A stretch of 64,000 nucleotides of DNA. Source: Ottelia alismoides (taxonomy: Eukaryota; Streptophyta; Magnoliopsida; Alismatales; Hydrocharitaceae). The notes beneath the pieces are model-generated. The model had not been told where the DNA came from, ran no database searches, and was given only the letters and a program-made list of their open reading frames with translations. Both the position numbers and the translations under genes were made by a program. Position 1 is the stretch's first letter. Every line of letters begins with the position of its first letter. The DNA lies in assembly GCA_037367405.1 (NCBI GenBank), contig JAZKJV010006945.1, forward strand, positions 186,001 through 250,000, read 5' to 3'. Below, piece after piece: positions 43,810 through 57,100 of this stretch.

Positions 43810-44388
43810 ATTACAATAGTAGATGCTCCTTCAAGTTCTCCTTTCATGAAGTTGCAGTCTAATACTGCAATGAATTATGATCAGCAACACATATGGAGAG
43901 CTGACATCAGTATACTACCGGGATTTTCTTATCTTCGTGATCTAAATCAGGCTACAAGAACAAAAAGGAGAATCCCCTCGGAAATAGATAAGTTCATGAG
44001 GGCCCTAAAGAAACCAAATTCAGTGATGCTTTCTGAACCAGGACCACAGGGTGCCATTCGAGATGGTTTGTACGTACATCGTTTAACACAATGCTCGTCT
44101 ACTCCAATTGATTTCCATGGCTATGGAAACAAAGTTGTTGGCATACATGACACTGCAAAAGATAGCCCTCTGAATATTTCAGGATCTGATTCTCCGAAAC
44201 CAGAGGACGGATCGTGGTCAGTGCCCACTAAACTCAGTGCTGGGGTAAGGCACATTCTCCGGCCAGGCCGGAATGTCGATCCGGGTAATTCCATTCCAGT
44301 GCATTCAACAGTACCTTTTGTTGTTGGATCAAGTTCTGGGAAAATCCACGAGCCTCAGAGTAAATCAGCAATGATTTACCAGTTCTAA
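43810..44388 (+). pseudogene. Headless copy of the HAPLESS 8-like C terminus
   Basis: 193 codons homologous to residues 878-1070, lacking the promoter, exons 1-2 and most of exon 3. It remains open to the same stop, closing KSAMIYQF. Comparing 43846-44388 with 37886-38428, I count 9 base differences in 8 codons, all of which change the residue (V to I, R to L, E to K, L to F, P to L, I to V, R to K, K to M). The gypsy frame upstream is out of phase, so no fusion protein is formed. An internal ATG at 43846 could start a 180-residue product if transcribed, but no promoter is apparent. Confidence 0.9.
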
Positions 44389-44864
44389 GGTGTGTTTACA
44401 GTGCTTCAGTAACCCAACAAGTTTAGCTAAATTTAGGTAAGTCAGATTTTGCTGTTGGCTCATCTTGATAGGCTTTGCTTCATTTAGTTGATCTAGTATT
44501 TTATTTAATGTATGTACTTATACCGTGTACACATTTTTCTGTTTATGCCATCTTTGTTGCTTCATGCTTGAAATCAGGAAATGCCATGTGATATGTTCTT
44601 TTAAAATTCCAATATAAAAGACATTATTAATGAATTTTCGAAAATTAAAACTATAATATCAGAAAGCTTTCTGCCTTTTTTGGTAGCACATATAAAACTT
44701 TATGTAAGGGGAAAACATCTTATTATTGCTTGTCTACATGAATTTCAATACTCTTTTCTGGTAACGATATTTGCAACGGCAATCCAAGGATGATATCACT
44801 AAAAAAAGATGAATAGAGAAGAAAGAACAGTAGAAGGAAGAGAGTACTGCGGAATCAAGATAAA
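44389..44864 (+). repeat. Copy of the gene 3' flank in unit B
   Basis: Matches 38429-38904 with only a few substitutions (CATCTAG to CATTTAG and TTGATATC to TTGAAATC among them). No coding content. Confidence 0.85.
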
Positions 44865-47551
44865 TGTTGGAAAATAAAAAGTGATTTGAATAGTAGCAAT
44901 AGCAATAAGTCTCTCTTTCTTGAGAGATATATTTATATTTCCCTGTTCTATTTATTATTTATCTATTTTGTCTCTATGTAGTTTGCTCACCATGGTTTCT
45001 CCTCTATATATAAGAGAACCTTATGCCCTCATGATTAAACAGTTCATCATTATATTTCCACATGGTATCAGAGCGACGGTCCTATATCGGAGCTCTCTTG
45101 CCCTAGTCCCCTTCCCCACCGTTGGCCTCTCCTCTCACCATCGCCACCCAGTAGCCCCTTCCCTTGTGGCAGCTCCATCCCTTTGTGTCACCCCTACGGC
45201 CTTTGTGCACAGTCGTGCGACACCTCCAGCCCTAGCGAGGCGTCCCCCCTTCACATTGCAGACCCCAGCGCAGTCCTTGTCACCACTCTAGCGTGTTGCA
45301 GCCTACCGTGTGGCCCTCCATGCAGCCACAACAACTAGAAAACAAGCTGGGGGAGGCTAAGCTCGACATCCCTAAGACCTCAGGAAGACTTCCACGCCAA
45401 GACACTTCTCCCTGTCCCATCATCTTCTACAACTACAGCTCCACCCCAGCTAGACAAAGGCATGTGAGTTCGCATATGAGTCCAAGCGCCTCGTCCTGCA
45501 TTCCATACACGGGTGAAGGTGCACACATCAGCTCCAGTGGCTCTGCGCGGTGGTCACAACCACCCCTTGCAACCCCTCTTGACCCGCAATGACCCTTGCA
45601 ACCCCTAGCAAGCTCGTTCTTGCCATCTATGGCACCCGCATTAGCTGTTGCACCTCCCGAGATCTTCCAACGGCTTGATTTTGGATCGTTACTGGTGAAA
45701 TCCGACCTTTATATTCATCTATGTGCCCTTAGAGCACTCATACGGTTGATGGAAATGGTTGTGGGATGAGTCTGCCTACACAACCGATTCCCCATATATT
45801 CGTATAGACTTATTTGCTTCAGTCTGCATCCTTAATCACGTATGTTTCCGACCTCTTTATCATCATGTCAGAAATCAAGGGTGGCTTCTCCTCATCTGGT
45901 GCTTTCAATGGACCAATGCCCATCATAAAGATGAATGGCACCTATTATGAGTTATGGTCTATATAGTTTATGAACCAGATGCAATGCAACAACAAGGAGC
46001 ACATTTTGACGAAGCATGAGCCGGCTGGCAAGACTAGGGTGAGTGCTTCATGGAGGCAAGTTGACGCTTACGCACGCGTATGGCTATATCATACTTGCAC
46101 CACATAGACAACCAATGATATCTTGCATCAACTCACTGCCAAAGCAATGCGTGGTATCCTTTCCACCACTTATGGTCATGCGAATGCGACCAAGATCCTG
46201 CCTCTAAAATGTGACATTTTCACGATCGGACAGGGTGGGTGTCCTCTACACATCTTCTTCTCTTCGCTTTGGGACATGTTCAATAAGTTGCATAGCTTTA
46301 TGTCCGTGACCACATCTATTGAGCAGTAGATGGTATACAGAAATGCCACAATAGTCCAAGCTTTTCTAGCAGCTTTTGATTATATGTATGATGCAACATG
46401 CACCCAGCTTCTCAAGGGTGCATTTATACCTCAGATGGAGGAAACTAAATTAGACTTAGTAGGATCACAATCCCATCTACTGTCACCATTCAGACCTCTA
46501 CGATGGCCGCATCAAGAGAAAGAGAAGATAAATCTAAGTTCAAAGGGTGCGCTACATGTGACAGAGGAGGCAGACGTCAGCACGGACCATGCATTATTAT
46601 CATCGTCCTGATCATCTGGAGGAGACCCGCTACCTGAAGCATAGCTACCCTGCATATGCTCATGTGGTCGAGAAGGTTGACTGTTGATCAGAAGTTGGAC
46701 GATATTGTCTTCCATCCGAGGGAGATTATGACTCCTACCACCACTACTGCCAGTGCTCCTACAGTCCATTTTAATGTTGCTGCCTCAACCACAACCTCTT
46801 CTAGCACTTTAAGTATAGCTTATGCCCTTACCAGTTTTCACAAGGCAACCATGATAAAGTGGATCATGGATTCTAGTGCATCTCATTATGTGTGTAGCGA
46901 CAAAGCTCAGTTCGCGTCGTATTGATATGTACTTCTTGGAAGATCAATTGTCATTGCAACAATGACTCATTTCCTTATTACACAACATGGGGATTTGTTT
47001 GACATCGTCTCTGCATCTACAAAATGTGTTTCATTGACATGTTTTTTCTATGAATTTATTGTCTATTAGTAATATCACTAAGAAGTTGCATTGTTGTACC
47101 ATATTTGACCCCTCTTCTCTTATTTTTCAAGACATGCCCATGGACATGATAATTGGATGTGGACACGAGAAAGGGATTCTTTATAGATTGGTCCAGACTC
47201 CATATGTTAGTGCTTCTTCCATTCCCACTGGATCAGTCTCTCTATATATGTGACATCTTCGATTTGGTCGCCTTCCTCCGCAAAAGTCGTGTCATGTCCT
47301 ACAGATCTCTTCTCGGTCTGCCTTTCAGTACGAGACATGCCAACTTGGGAAGCATCACCAATCTAGTTTTCCACTTTATCAGAGTTGTGGTAGAAATACT
47401 TTATTTAAGCTTTTTCATTTTGATATTCGAGGTACCAGACGTGCTTTTGACCATCAAGGACATATTCTATTTTGTAGCAGTTGATGATTTTTCTAGATTA
47501 ACATGTATTTTTCTTTCAAAAAACAAATATGAGCTTGGCTATGTTATTTAA
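44865..47551 (+). mobile_element. Copia element remnant, copy B
   Basis: Same layout as copy A: LTR 44865-45060, primer site 45063-45074, gag about 45880-46330, protease WIMDSSASHY near 46859-46890, GAG-pre-integrase and integrase start 47050-47551. It shares the TAG in gag and DSSA in protease with copy A, so it was dead before duplication. Confidence 0.85.
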
Positions 47552-47554
47552 TCA

Positions 47555-47900
47555 TGTACAAAATAGCCGCAGGACCTGCTATGCTCTATGTGCTGAATGT
47601 TGGCATGTGAATCATAGACATGTATAGAGAATGACAATAACAGAAATAAAAATGTTAAGGTGGATGTGTGGACACACATACGTAAAGATTAGATTCAGAA
47701 TGATGCAGTCAGAAGGAAAGTTGGTGTAGCTCCAATCGAGGATAATATGCGAGAAAATATCTTAAGGTGGTTTGGCCATTTGCAAAGGAGGTCAGTTGAT
47801 GCAGCTGTGAGGAGGTGTGAGTTTTGGTATGTTGAACTGGCTTAGAGACGATGAGGAATGCCCAAGAAGTGTTGGAATGAGAGTATACGAAGGGATCTAT
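47555..47900 (+). pseudogene. RTE-like LINE C-terminal fragment, copy B
   Basis: Same fragment as 41595-41940, with slightly better preserved text such as VGVAPIEDNMRENILRWFGHLQRR in the appropriate frame. Confidence 0.8.
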
Positions 47901-48825
47901 CAGAGCAGTGGTACCCCGCTACATACATTCGCAGTATTATAGTTCGGATCGCATTAATTCTCGGATATCGACAATCCTCTGATTTGTTGTGAGTCCGAAA
48001 GGGAAATATAACATTCAAATTCAACGACCGCAGATGTCACCAATTGCAACTAGTTTCCATACTGTATCCCAAGAAGAGAAAAAGCACAGTTAAAAATATA
48101 TGCGATATCAACTATTAATGGTATCAGTTCTTACATAGAACTAGGGCATCCTGAACCGACGTTTCTATGTTTTAATTGATTCTAGAGCGATGAATGAACT
48201 TCGAATTCTGGCTTCAGTAGGTAGAGGTGCAGATGCCCTAGATCATCCTTGTCACATTTATGGCCAGGTGATCGGTTGTTCATCATAAGACTAATAGTCA
48301 TAGAGTTACAAATGTTGATTGGTGGACATGAGACGATATCCGACTATCTGGTACTACAGCTCGACTAGTTTGACCTGGTACTTCGCATTGATTGGTTGTC
48401 AGCTCATTATCCCTTGGTAACTAATTCATGAAGATGATTGTATTCAGGATTCCAGACTTACCTGAGTTTATCCTTAACGGTACATTACATGACTCCAAAA
48501 TGGAGTATATCTCAGTATTGAGAGCTCAGTGACTGGTTGATCAGGGATGTGATTCATATCTAGCAATTGTCTGAGTGACATCTGATGGAGAGCCGATGGC
48601 TCAGGACATCACGATAGTGTCAGATTATCCTAATGTGTTCTCTAATGACTTGTCAGGTTTACCACTTGAAAAAGAGATTGAGTTCGAGATTATATAACTA
48701 CCAGATACACAACCAGTCCCGATGACTCCGTACCGCATGGCATCAACCAAGCTGACAAAGTTGAAGGTGCAGTTACAGGAGTTACTTGATGTGAGTTTCG
48801 TATGACCGAGCACTACACTTTGAGG

Positions 48826-49320
48826 TGTTCCAGTCCTTTTTATCAGGAAGAAGAACGGATCGATGAGATTACGCATAGATTACAGACAACTGAATAGGAA
48901 AAACGGTAAAGAACCGTTATCTTCTATCATGTATCGATGACTTGTTTGATCAACTACATGGATCTTCGATGTTTTCAAAGATCGATCCCCGATCTGGCTA
49001 CCATCAACTAAGGATTCGAAAGTCGAATATTCCAACAACAGCATTCATGACTTGATATGGACACTACAAATTTTGTGTGATAACATTTGGGCTCACGAAA
49101 ACACATGCAACATTCATGGACATGATGAACAAGATTTTCCGTCCATACTTAGACAAGTTTGCGATTATGTTCATCAATGATGTTCTGATATATTCTCGAA
49201 ATAAGTGGAATCATGCAAAGATCTAAAGATACTCCTTGACACACTTTAAGAGCATAAGTTGTATGCCAAGCTGAGTAAGTGTGAGTTCTTGTATTCCAGG
49301 CCTCATTCCTTGAGCATGTC
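48826..49320 (+). pseudogene. Gypsy reverse transcriptase, copy B
   Basis: [20 protein letters not shown] at 48833-48892, then palm blocks, with [10 protein letters not shown] at 49170-49199: the first catalytic Asp is Asn (AAT, 49176-49178), as in copy A. The minus-strand relative at 23543 has Asp. Confidence 0.85.
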
Positions 49321-49539
49321 ATTTTTGGAATAGGTATCGCAGTTGACCCTATGAAGATTGAGGTAGTCTTGTCTTGAGAGCAACCCAAGAAAATGACTTA
49401 GATTCATAGCTTCCTTGAACTAGTGGCCTATTACATATGCCTTCTTGGTTGTTTTTCCCGAGTCATTCTTTTCCTGACACGATTGACATAGAAGAGAGAT
49501 CCTTTCACATTTAGAATGATCCATGTAAACAAGCCTTCA

Positions 49540-49970
49540 GATACTGAAGGAAAGAATGAAGACTGTGAATATTCTTGCACTTTCTTCAGGCACTCTGGAT
49601 TTTCCAGTATATACAGATGCTTCTAGTGAAAGTTTAGGAGCAATTCGAATGCAACAAGGTCACATGATGGCTTACGCATTGCGTCAGTTAAGACCGCATG
49701 AGTGGAATTACCCCATCTATGACTTGGAGTTGGCATCAATTGCATTTGCCTTAAAGATCTGGCACCACTATCCATATGAGGTGAATTCTGAGATTTTCAC
49801 ATATCACAAGAACCTGAAGTACATCTTGGATCAGAAGGGAGTTGAACATGAGACATCACAGGTGGCTTGAGCTATTAAAGGATTTCGACTATACGATCTC
49901 TTACCATCCCACTAAGGAAAATGTGGTGGCAGATGTGCTTAGCAGGAAATCTCATGCATATACGACAAAC
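49540..49970 (+). pseudogene. Gypsy RNase H, copy B
   Basis: [52 protein letters not shown] and, after a frameshift, YHPTKENVVADVLSRKSHAY. It is complete here because unit B retains the original continuation of the element. Confidence 0.85.
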
Positions 49971-50269
49971 TAGCTATATACGTGAGATATGGTCTTAGCT
50001 ATGACTAATTGGCATCCTCATAAGAGTGCGCCCATATCTACTGTCTTACCTCCACGATTCAGCAGTCTTTGGGATTGCATAGTAGAAGGACAGAGGACAT
50101 ATCCTTGAATTTGAGACAGATGCATGCGTGCCATCAAGGACAAATGTGACAATTTTGTGGTGACTAAGTCTATTTTGTGGAAGGCCGGCTGAGTAATTGT
50201 GCCCAACAATGAGCAGTTGTGCAGAGTTATTCTTGATAAGGCACATAGTTCATGATTGTCTATTCTTCT

Positions 50270-50870
50270 TGGCAACACAAAGATGTACCGAAATCTAGGT
50301 CTACATTCTGGCAGGACGAAATGAAACGAGATGCAACATGTCATGTTAGCAAGTGCATGATCTATCAGATGGTCAAGGCAGAACACAAGAGACCACCATG
50401 GTTATTATAGTCTCTCCCCTTTCTTGAATAAAAGTGAAAGAGTATTTCTATGGATTTTTTTGAAATCCTACTTCTATGGCTTTTGTCACGAGACTAGTAA
50501 AGACACTAGGTTGTCACGATGCTATTGGGATGTTGTTGACAGATTGACCAAGTCAGTCCATTTCATACATATCAACATGATCCACACTCCATCTTGGCTG
50601 GCTAGATTATATGTGCAAAAAAAACATTATCAAATTTTATGATATACCACGTGAGGTAGTGTCTGATGAAGACTCGAGGTTTATATCTCACTACTGGTAC
50701 TAGATTATGTCAGCACATCACCACAGACAGATCTGAAGATGCATTCTACATACCATACACAACGTGTTATTCAAACACTTGAGGATTTGTTAAATGCATG
50801 TACTCTAGAGTGGAAAGGGTCTTGGAAGGACCATTTGCCATTGGTAGAACTCCCGCACAACAACAATCAT
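50270..50870 (+). pseudogene. Gypsy integrase, copy B
   Basis: MKRDATCHVSKCMIYQMVKAEH near 50320-50385 (zinc-binding end), VDRLTKSVHFIHINM near 50533-50580, then REVVSDEDSRFISHYW- and HTQRVIQTLEDLLNAC-like text up to about 50820. Several frameshifts. Confidence 0.82.
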
Positions 50871-51149
50871 TATTCCAGTATTGGTATGACATCATTCGAA
50901 GCCCTATACGGGTAGAGATGTCTCGCACCTCTCAATTGGCGTAAGGTAGGTGAACATGCTATTACTTCGTTGAGGGGACTATGAGGACTGTTGATCTTGT
51001 AGAACAAAGGCTTCTGATGACTCAGAGCCGCTAGAAAAGCTATGCAGATAGTCGAAGAAGAGTTTTGTAGTTTCAAGTAATCCGAACATCTTCTCTTTAT
51101 CCATTCAAATATGACTTATCAATATTCAATTTAATCTTTCATACCGATG

Positions 51150-51600
51150 GAAATTCCTCTAAACACAAGGAGATGGGTTGTTTCTAAGTATATCTCCCAT
51201 GAAGGGAATGCTGAAATTTGATGTTCATGGCGAGTTGGCACCACGATATGTTGGATCATTTGAGTTTATTGCTCATAAGGAAGGGCGACCTACCAAGTAT
51301 CCCTTCCTTCACACATGTCAGTTGTACACGATGTATTTCATATATCCAATTCAAGGAAATACGTGCACAGCTCTCAAAACGTTATCAGCTACAAGAGCCT
51401 CGACGTGGAGCCAAAATTTAACATACGAAGAGAAGGCCAGTACAAATACTCGATAGTGTTGTGAAAAGCTTCGCAACAAAGAGATTCCCCTAATAAAGGT
51501 GCTACGGCACCGACATGATGTCAAAGAGGCAACATAGAAGGCAGAAGTGGATATGCGGGCACGATACACACATCTCTTTCAGGTAATTGTCAAAACAAGC
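51150..51600 (+). pseudogene. Gypsy integrase C terminus and chromodomain-like end, copy B
   Basis: FLSISPMKGMLKFDVHGELAPRYVGSFEF (51178-51270), then IKVLRHRHDVKEAT, a stop, and KAEVDMRARYTHLFQ (51495-51582). It corresponds to 20985-21600 on the other strand. Confidence 0.75.
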
Positions 51601-51790
51601 CCATTTAATTATATATTGAAAGAACATGGCTTGCTTTCCCTTTGATGTTTTTATGGGTTCGAAACCCTTTGAGGTTTTTATGGCCAGATTAGATCCAAAC
51701 AAGATACAAAGTAACCTTGATTCGAGTCTCGAGGACGAGATTCCCTTTGAGGTTTTTATATTTGTAACATCTAGATTCGAATAAACTGAA

Positions 51791-52079
51791 TTTGCTGTCA
51801 AGAAGAGGCTATTGTATGCAAGTTTGGATCTCCAAAGTGGTAATATTAAAAGGTACATACCCTCTTCTCTTTGCTCTCATTAAAGTCAATGTTGAAGTTT
51901 CTAATTCAGTTTTTTTTATGTTGCTGTCCATCATGTATTTTAGCTATTGTTGTATGTTAGATAAAGCCACAAATACCCTCCAAACTTAGAGGATCAAAGG
52001 TACAATCTTTCGCCCTCCTCTTGCTGCCTTCCATGCATGACTTATCCAATAAAAATTTTATTACAAAAGTCTTCTAGGT
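51791..52079. other. Short non-coding spacer between two transposon remnants
   Basis: AT-rich, no protein similarity. It may contain the eroded rest of the gypsy 3' LTR. Confidence 0.35.
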
Positions 52080-52770
52080 ATCTAAGGTTGGGACTTAAAA
52101 ACCTCCTACTTGATATTATCTTGTAAGAAAGTATTGGTCATATCAAACTCACAAATAAGCCAACTTTTGGTGTACCTGGACTCCATACTGGTTACTAAAG
52201 AAAAGGCTTTGATGTAATCAACTCCATACATATAAGAGAATTCTTTTACTGAAAGGCCCGTCTTTAAGCCAATCAACTTTACCATCAAGTGTATGCTCTA
52301 TAGGAAATAACCATCGACAGGAAACAAGAGTGACATTCAAAATAAAGGGCATGGGGTTAGAGGAGCATTCTTCTTATCATTCCTGATCTGATTTCAGTTA
52401 AAGTTTTGTAATATATCAATATAATCTATTAGAATCAATGCAGTTAACAGCACATCAATGGATTGCATTCGGGATCAGATAAGTCATTACTTGTAATAAT
52501 TAGAGATAGAAAGGTAAGTACATGATCTCACCCCTTTACATAGGGAAACCAGCTGAGGTAAAGAAGCATCTTGAGTAGTGTTTGATGAAGAGCTAGATTT
52601 GGATTGTTCATGAACCTACACATCAAGAGGAATAAGGAAAAGTACGGATTATGTCTGTTTAATGTAAATACTTCGACATGAAGTGGATGTAGGATCTTCA
52701 AGGGAGTATCATGAACTAGATGAATAAGAAGAGTATGGGCAACATCAGGAAGGTATTTCACTTATGCAAT
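52080..52770 (-). pseudogene. Fragment of a further copia pol (RT start)
   Basis: Minus-strand text CRWLFPIEHTLDGKVD, then a shift to KEFSYMYGVDYIKAFSLV and WLICEFDMTNTFLQDNIK, corresponds to the copia RT blocks [39 protein letters not shown]. The upstream part to 52770 looks like the variable region before RT. No LTRs were seen. Confidence 0.65.
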
Positions 52771-54120
52771 GTAGAGCGACCTATTGTAAAGACATAACCA
52801 AGTGAGCAAGAAGCAAATGAATTCTTGTTAAACCATAAAATCATGACTAATTAATCAGAAACAGTATGGGAAAATTAAATAGGTTAAATGACAAAGCAAT
52901 TTTCCCTGTCTTTGTTGTAAAATAGAATGTGCTTATTAATCATTGTTATTGTTCATGAATTATGATTATGTTGCACTATTGAAAGTTCACATTCCCACCA
53001 TTTGTAGAAATCGTAGTCACTTTTTACCTACACCATTGTAACTTTGTGTAAATTAGGTTGGGGGAATGATACCTTCTAAACATATTTTTGGATAGAAGTT
53101 CGAAATTAGATGTATATGTCCATTGGCTACAATCGCTCGAAATCAAAATCTGTTGAGGATTGTTCAATTAGTGAAACTCTTGCTTCACTGGTGAACATTG
53201 TAAGCCTTGCAACATATGACCCTAGTGCTACATTTTTTTATAAAAGACTATGAATGACCTTATTATGATCGACTTCTATCTACCTATGAGACGTTGCTCG
53301 AATAAGAATGCTTAATCATCATAGGCAATCTCCTTGATGAAGGATACTGGAAGAATCCTCAAGCGAATCACGGAAGCGTCAGCATCGTATCGAATACGAC
53401 GAAGAACGACTAGTCGGACTAGTTGTTCTATGCAGCAGAATTTTAAAAATTTTAAATGACGAAATCACATGATCCATAAACCATTTATGAATCGTTTCGT
53501 CTAACCACGTAGTAAATATAGGAATACCTGTTATAGCGTGGTTGCGATCGAGCTTCTAAGAGAAGAAGCCTCCTGTCTCAGGTCCGACCTTCAGAGGAGA
53601 CGCTTGCGAGCGCGGGGATGAGTCGAGGTGATCTCGCAATCCAAGTAGTTGTCCAAGCAAGGGAACTCCTGACCTCGTCACATAAGATCATGTATCTTCT
53701 TTACGAGCGAGAAGCACCAAAGAAGATGGAGTGCGGATAGTCGTCGAAGAAACGCAAGCCTACGATGGGGCCTTCTTCCTTCTGGAGTAGGGTGGACGAC
53801 CACCAAAGAGAGAAGGAGAAGAGCGCACGTGAGAATGAGAGAGAGAAAGTAGAGAGATTCTGTCAAGTCGGTGTCAATCGAAGAGCAAGGCATGCCTCTT
53901 CTTATATAGGATTTTTGGAGTCCATGGATCCCAATCTATGGACAACACACAATTAATATATGAGATTGATTTATGTTCCTTTCAACGGCTAGGATGTTGT
54001 TGATAAAACACAACAACAAGTGATTTAATTAATATTAATTAACATTGATAAATCAATATAATTAATCTCAAATTAAATCACATTAGACTAGAGATAGGAT
54101 AATGAGAAGACCATGATCCT
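52771..54120. other. Non-coding stretch, probably another LTR-type repeat into which the LARD inserted
   Basis: No protein similarity. On the minus strand a CTATATAAGAAGAGG box (about 53905-53920) and purine/pyrimidine-rich leader-like text (53560-53890) suggest part of an LTR, which would continue after 63761. A partner copy is not visible in the window. Confidence 0.35.
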
Positions 54121-57100
54121 TGATGAATCTCAGATTCATCACTCTAAATCTCATTAATTAAGCTCAAATCCCTCAAAATCATTGGCATTTCTTCATTTAT
54201 TCTGCATAATTAGCAGTCATGCATGTTTTCATAAAAATTGCATTTTATCAATCATTTTTGCACAAAATAAGAAGTCAAAAATCCTAGCTAAAATTGACTT
54301 GTAAATATCCTAACTTCCCCGATTTTTAACTCATTCATGCTAACTCTGAATGACCCAAAACCACCTTGTACATATCACTAACAAGAATAAATGAAAAAAC
54401 AAAAAATCATAAACCCAAATAAGTTGACCAAAAACCCAAACCCTAGTTCTAGGATTCCTGGACTAAAACCCTCATATCTTCCCCATCAAGTGTCCATTTT
54501 GATCCTACTCACTTATGAACTAATATACATTCAATTACCTTAAAAATAAGACCAAGTTCAAGTGAATCGGAGCTCGTATGTGAAAGTTGGGTTTTAGGCC
54601 TCTTTTGTACATTTTGTATTTTAGCTGATTTTGACCTATTATTTTTTGTACATCATTAACCTATTTTATTTTATTTCTTTTTCATTTGTTTTCTTTGATA
54701 AAAGTTTTATTAAAATGCGCAAAAATCTAAATCCAAACTAGAGCTTGAAATCAAAGAAACTAACTAGTTCCAAGTCTTCACTAACTGTCTGTACAAAAGT
54801 TATTTTTTTCGTCTTTTATTTTATTTCTTCTTTTTCTTAATTAATAAAAATCCAAAAAATTAGATTAATGTGTAAATATTTATCTTTGATTTTACCATAT
54901 TTTTTCCGGATTTTTATCTGGTTTAAAAATGATGAAAAAATTATAAAACCCAAAAAATCAAGGTATTCTATGTACATGGGATACCCCAAAAATATCCCTT
55001 TGTGTAATTAATAGTTTTTGATTTTGGTGTCTTCATGAAAGTTGTAGATCTTATCGAGACGATCAATTTTTGTGAAGAAACTTTTTTGATCCAAGGTCGT
55101 TTGCTATTTATTTTGGATTTTTTAAAGTTTTTATTTTTCGATTTTTGTGGTGCTGACACGTGGCCGCTCCTGGAGCCGCCACATATTAGTCATTTTTTAG
55201 GCTTTTATTAATTCATTTTTATAAAAAAATAAAAAATAAAAAAAATAAAAAAAATAAAAAATAAAAGGGCTCACGTGCAAGCACGTGCTGCTCGCCACCC
55301 TCCAATCGACCGCCACGTGGAGCCCTTCTAGCCTCCCGATCTTGGCCGATCAGACGGCCGGGGGCTCATCTCCGCCCGCAACTTTTCCCAATTCATCGTC
55401 GCCGCCACCACGATTTTCTCCGCCACATCCCCCAAATCTCTCCACCAATCTCAACCGCCATCACCGATCCCCATCAGATCTCTCCTTCAATCAATCCTCA
55501 AATCTCCCGCGACCTTCCTTCCCCGGCGAGAGCACACGTCCTATTTAAACGCCGTCACGCCCGACCTTTGCCTTTATCCGCCGATTGTCCCTAAGCTCCA
55601 AATTCACTGTCGGCGGTGACAGCCCGGCGAGCCCATCCTTCACAGCGAGATCCGAGGATCCTCCTTCCTCATTCCAGACGTGGCGAACTCCGCCTTCGCT
55701 GCTTTGCTCCGACCGCTTCGCGCCGTCGAGCCACTGCTGACAACTCCAACGTCCTTCGCCACCGCTACCATCTTCACCATCATCGTCGACAACCTTCACC
55801 GGAGCTTCGCCGCTCCGCCTCTCCATCAACGTCCGTCGGCCGTGTGTCGGCCACCCCCCGCTGTCTGATCAAGAAGGGTCCAAGATCTTGACCGTCTGCA
55901 ACCGTCGTAATCTCGAGCATCAGATCCATCTTCATTAATGATCCTGATCTGCTCTGAGCCTATCATCCGAACCAGCTATCCGAGCCAGGAGCCTCGGGCC
56001 CCAGACGACGTACGACATCATGCCACGTAGACACCTCGCGCTGACCCTCCACCCGAGCATGTCTCCTCACACGAAAGTCACGTGATTCGCGGGATAATTG
56101 CGAGGAAGCCCCTTAAACATCTTCTATTTGCTGTCCAAGCCCCGCCGACCAGGTCAAGTGCTTGGCACGTGACCTGTTGGTAAAATTGCAGAAGGCCCCT
56201 CGTACTTTTGGTAATTACAAAATAATCTCTCTTTTGCAATTTTATTTCCATTTGTTTATTGTAATTGCATTTTTACCCTTGTCTTTCCCCTTTGTTTTAG
56301 CTCGCTACATTGCATATTTTTATTATCTAAAAATAACATTTTGTTCCCATTTAATTCTCTACATCTTGATATATTGTTGATATTTTTGTGATCAATGGTT
56401 AATTAATAGTTATTTATTTTGTGAGAAATTACATATTTTGCCCATATTGTGCTTTGAATTTTATAATTGATTAACTGTTGCTCTAAAAATCCCCAAAAAA
56501 TCACATATTGTAGAATTAATCGTGGTTAACATCGTGCCCAAAAAGAATTGCATTTGCGTGCATAGTTTGTCGTGTAAAAATCATTTTGCATATTTCAACA
56601 TTTGATTTTTAATAGGCATTAAATCTCATATTTTCAAGGTTTAGAATTTTTCTGAGACCAATCACCTAGTGGTAGTGGTAGATCTTAGATAATTTTATCC
56701 CTTGAAAATAATTAGGTTTAATATTTATTATAATTAAATATGGAAGTTCACTTATTTGCATTTAAAAATTCATAAAAAAGTCATTTTGCATCCAAATTTT
56801 CAAAAAAAATTACAGTACATTCATTTCATCATAAATATCATGTTGGTCAGTTTTGTATTTTTCGAACATCGTTTGATCGACATTTACATTGTAATCCCTA
56901 AAATAGGCTAAAATTGCATTTTGCATTGTTAATTGCATAAAAAAATTACAATAAAAGACCGCCTCGAAAACCGTGCACGAAATTTGATAGACAAAATTAT
57001 AGGTTGTTCCTTTATCTCCTTGTATTCGACCTTGGAACTTGCTCAAGTAAAATAAACATAAAACCACACGATTAAAACTTGATTAAATTTTATTGTGGTT

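Larger units (their letters stand above)
43805..49772 (+). repeat. Tandem duplication, unit B
   Basis: Second copy, about 98 percent identical to unit A by eye, with the same order and the same inactivating mutations in copia and gypsy. Beyond 49772 the gypsy element continues without a break, so unit B keeps the original right flank and unit A the original left flank (the gene). Confidence 0.93.
47905..51790 (+). mobile_element. Ty3/gypsy (chromovirus-type) element, copy B, 5'-deleted
   Basis: Carries the protease-linked region, RT, RNase H, integrase and a chromodomain-like end, then the 3' UTR and the first bases of a 3' LTR (TGTAACATCTAGATTCG at about 51765), after which similarity to the minus-strand family member is lost. 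Gag and 5' LTR are absent. Frames are heavily broken. Confidence 0.85.

Noticed and set aside
43593..43862. A gypsy-host fusion protein across the duplication junction
   Set aside because: The gypsy RNase H frame and the host frame are out of phase at the junction, and the gypsy frame stops at 43862.
55285..55891. Pro/Ser-rich frames in the LARD LTR as genes
   Set aside because: They fall in the GC-rich promoter and leader part of the LTR and recur, with different breaks, in the 3' LTR (61816-62547).
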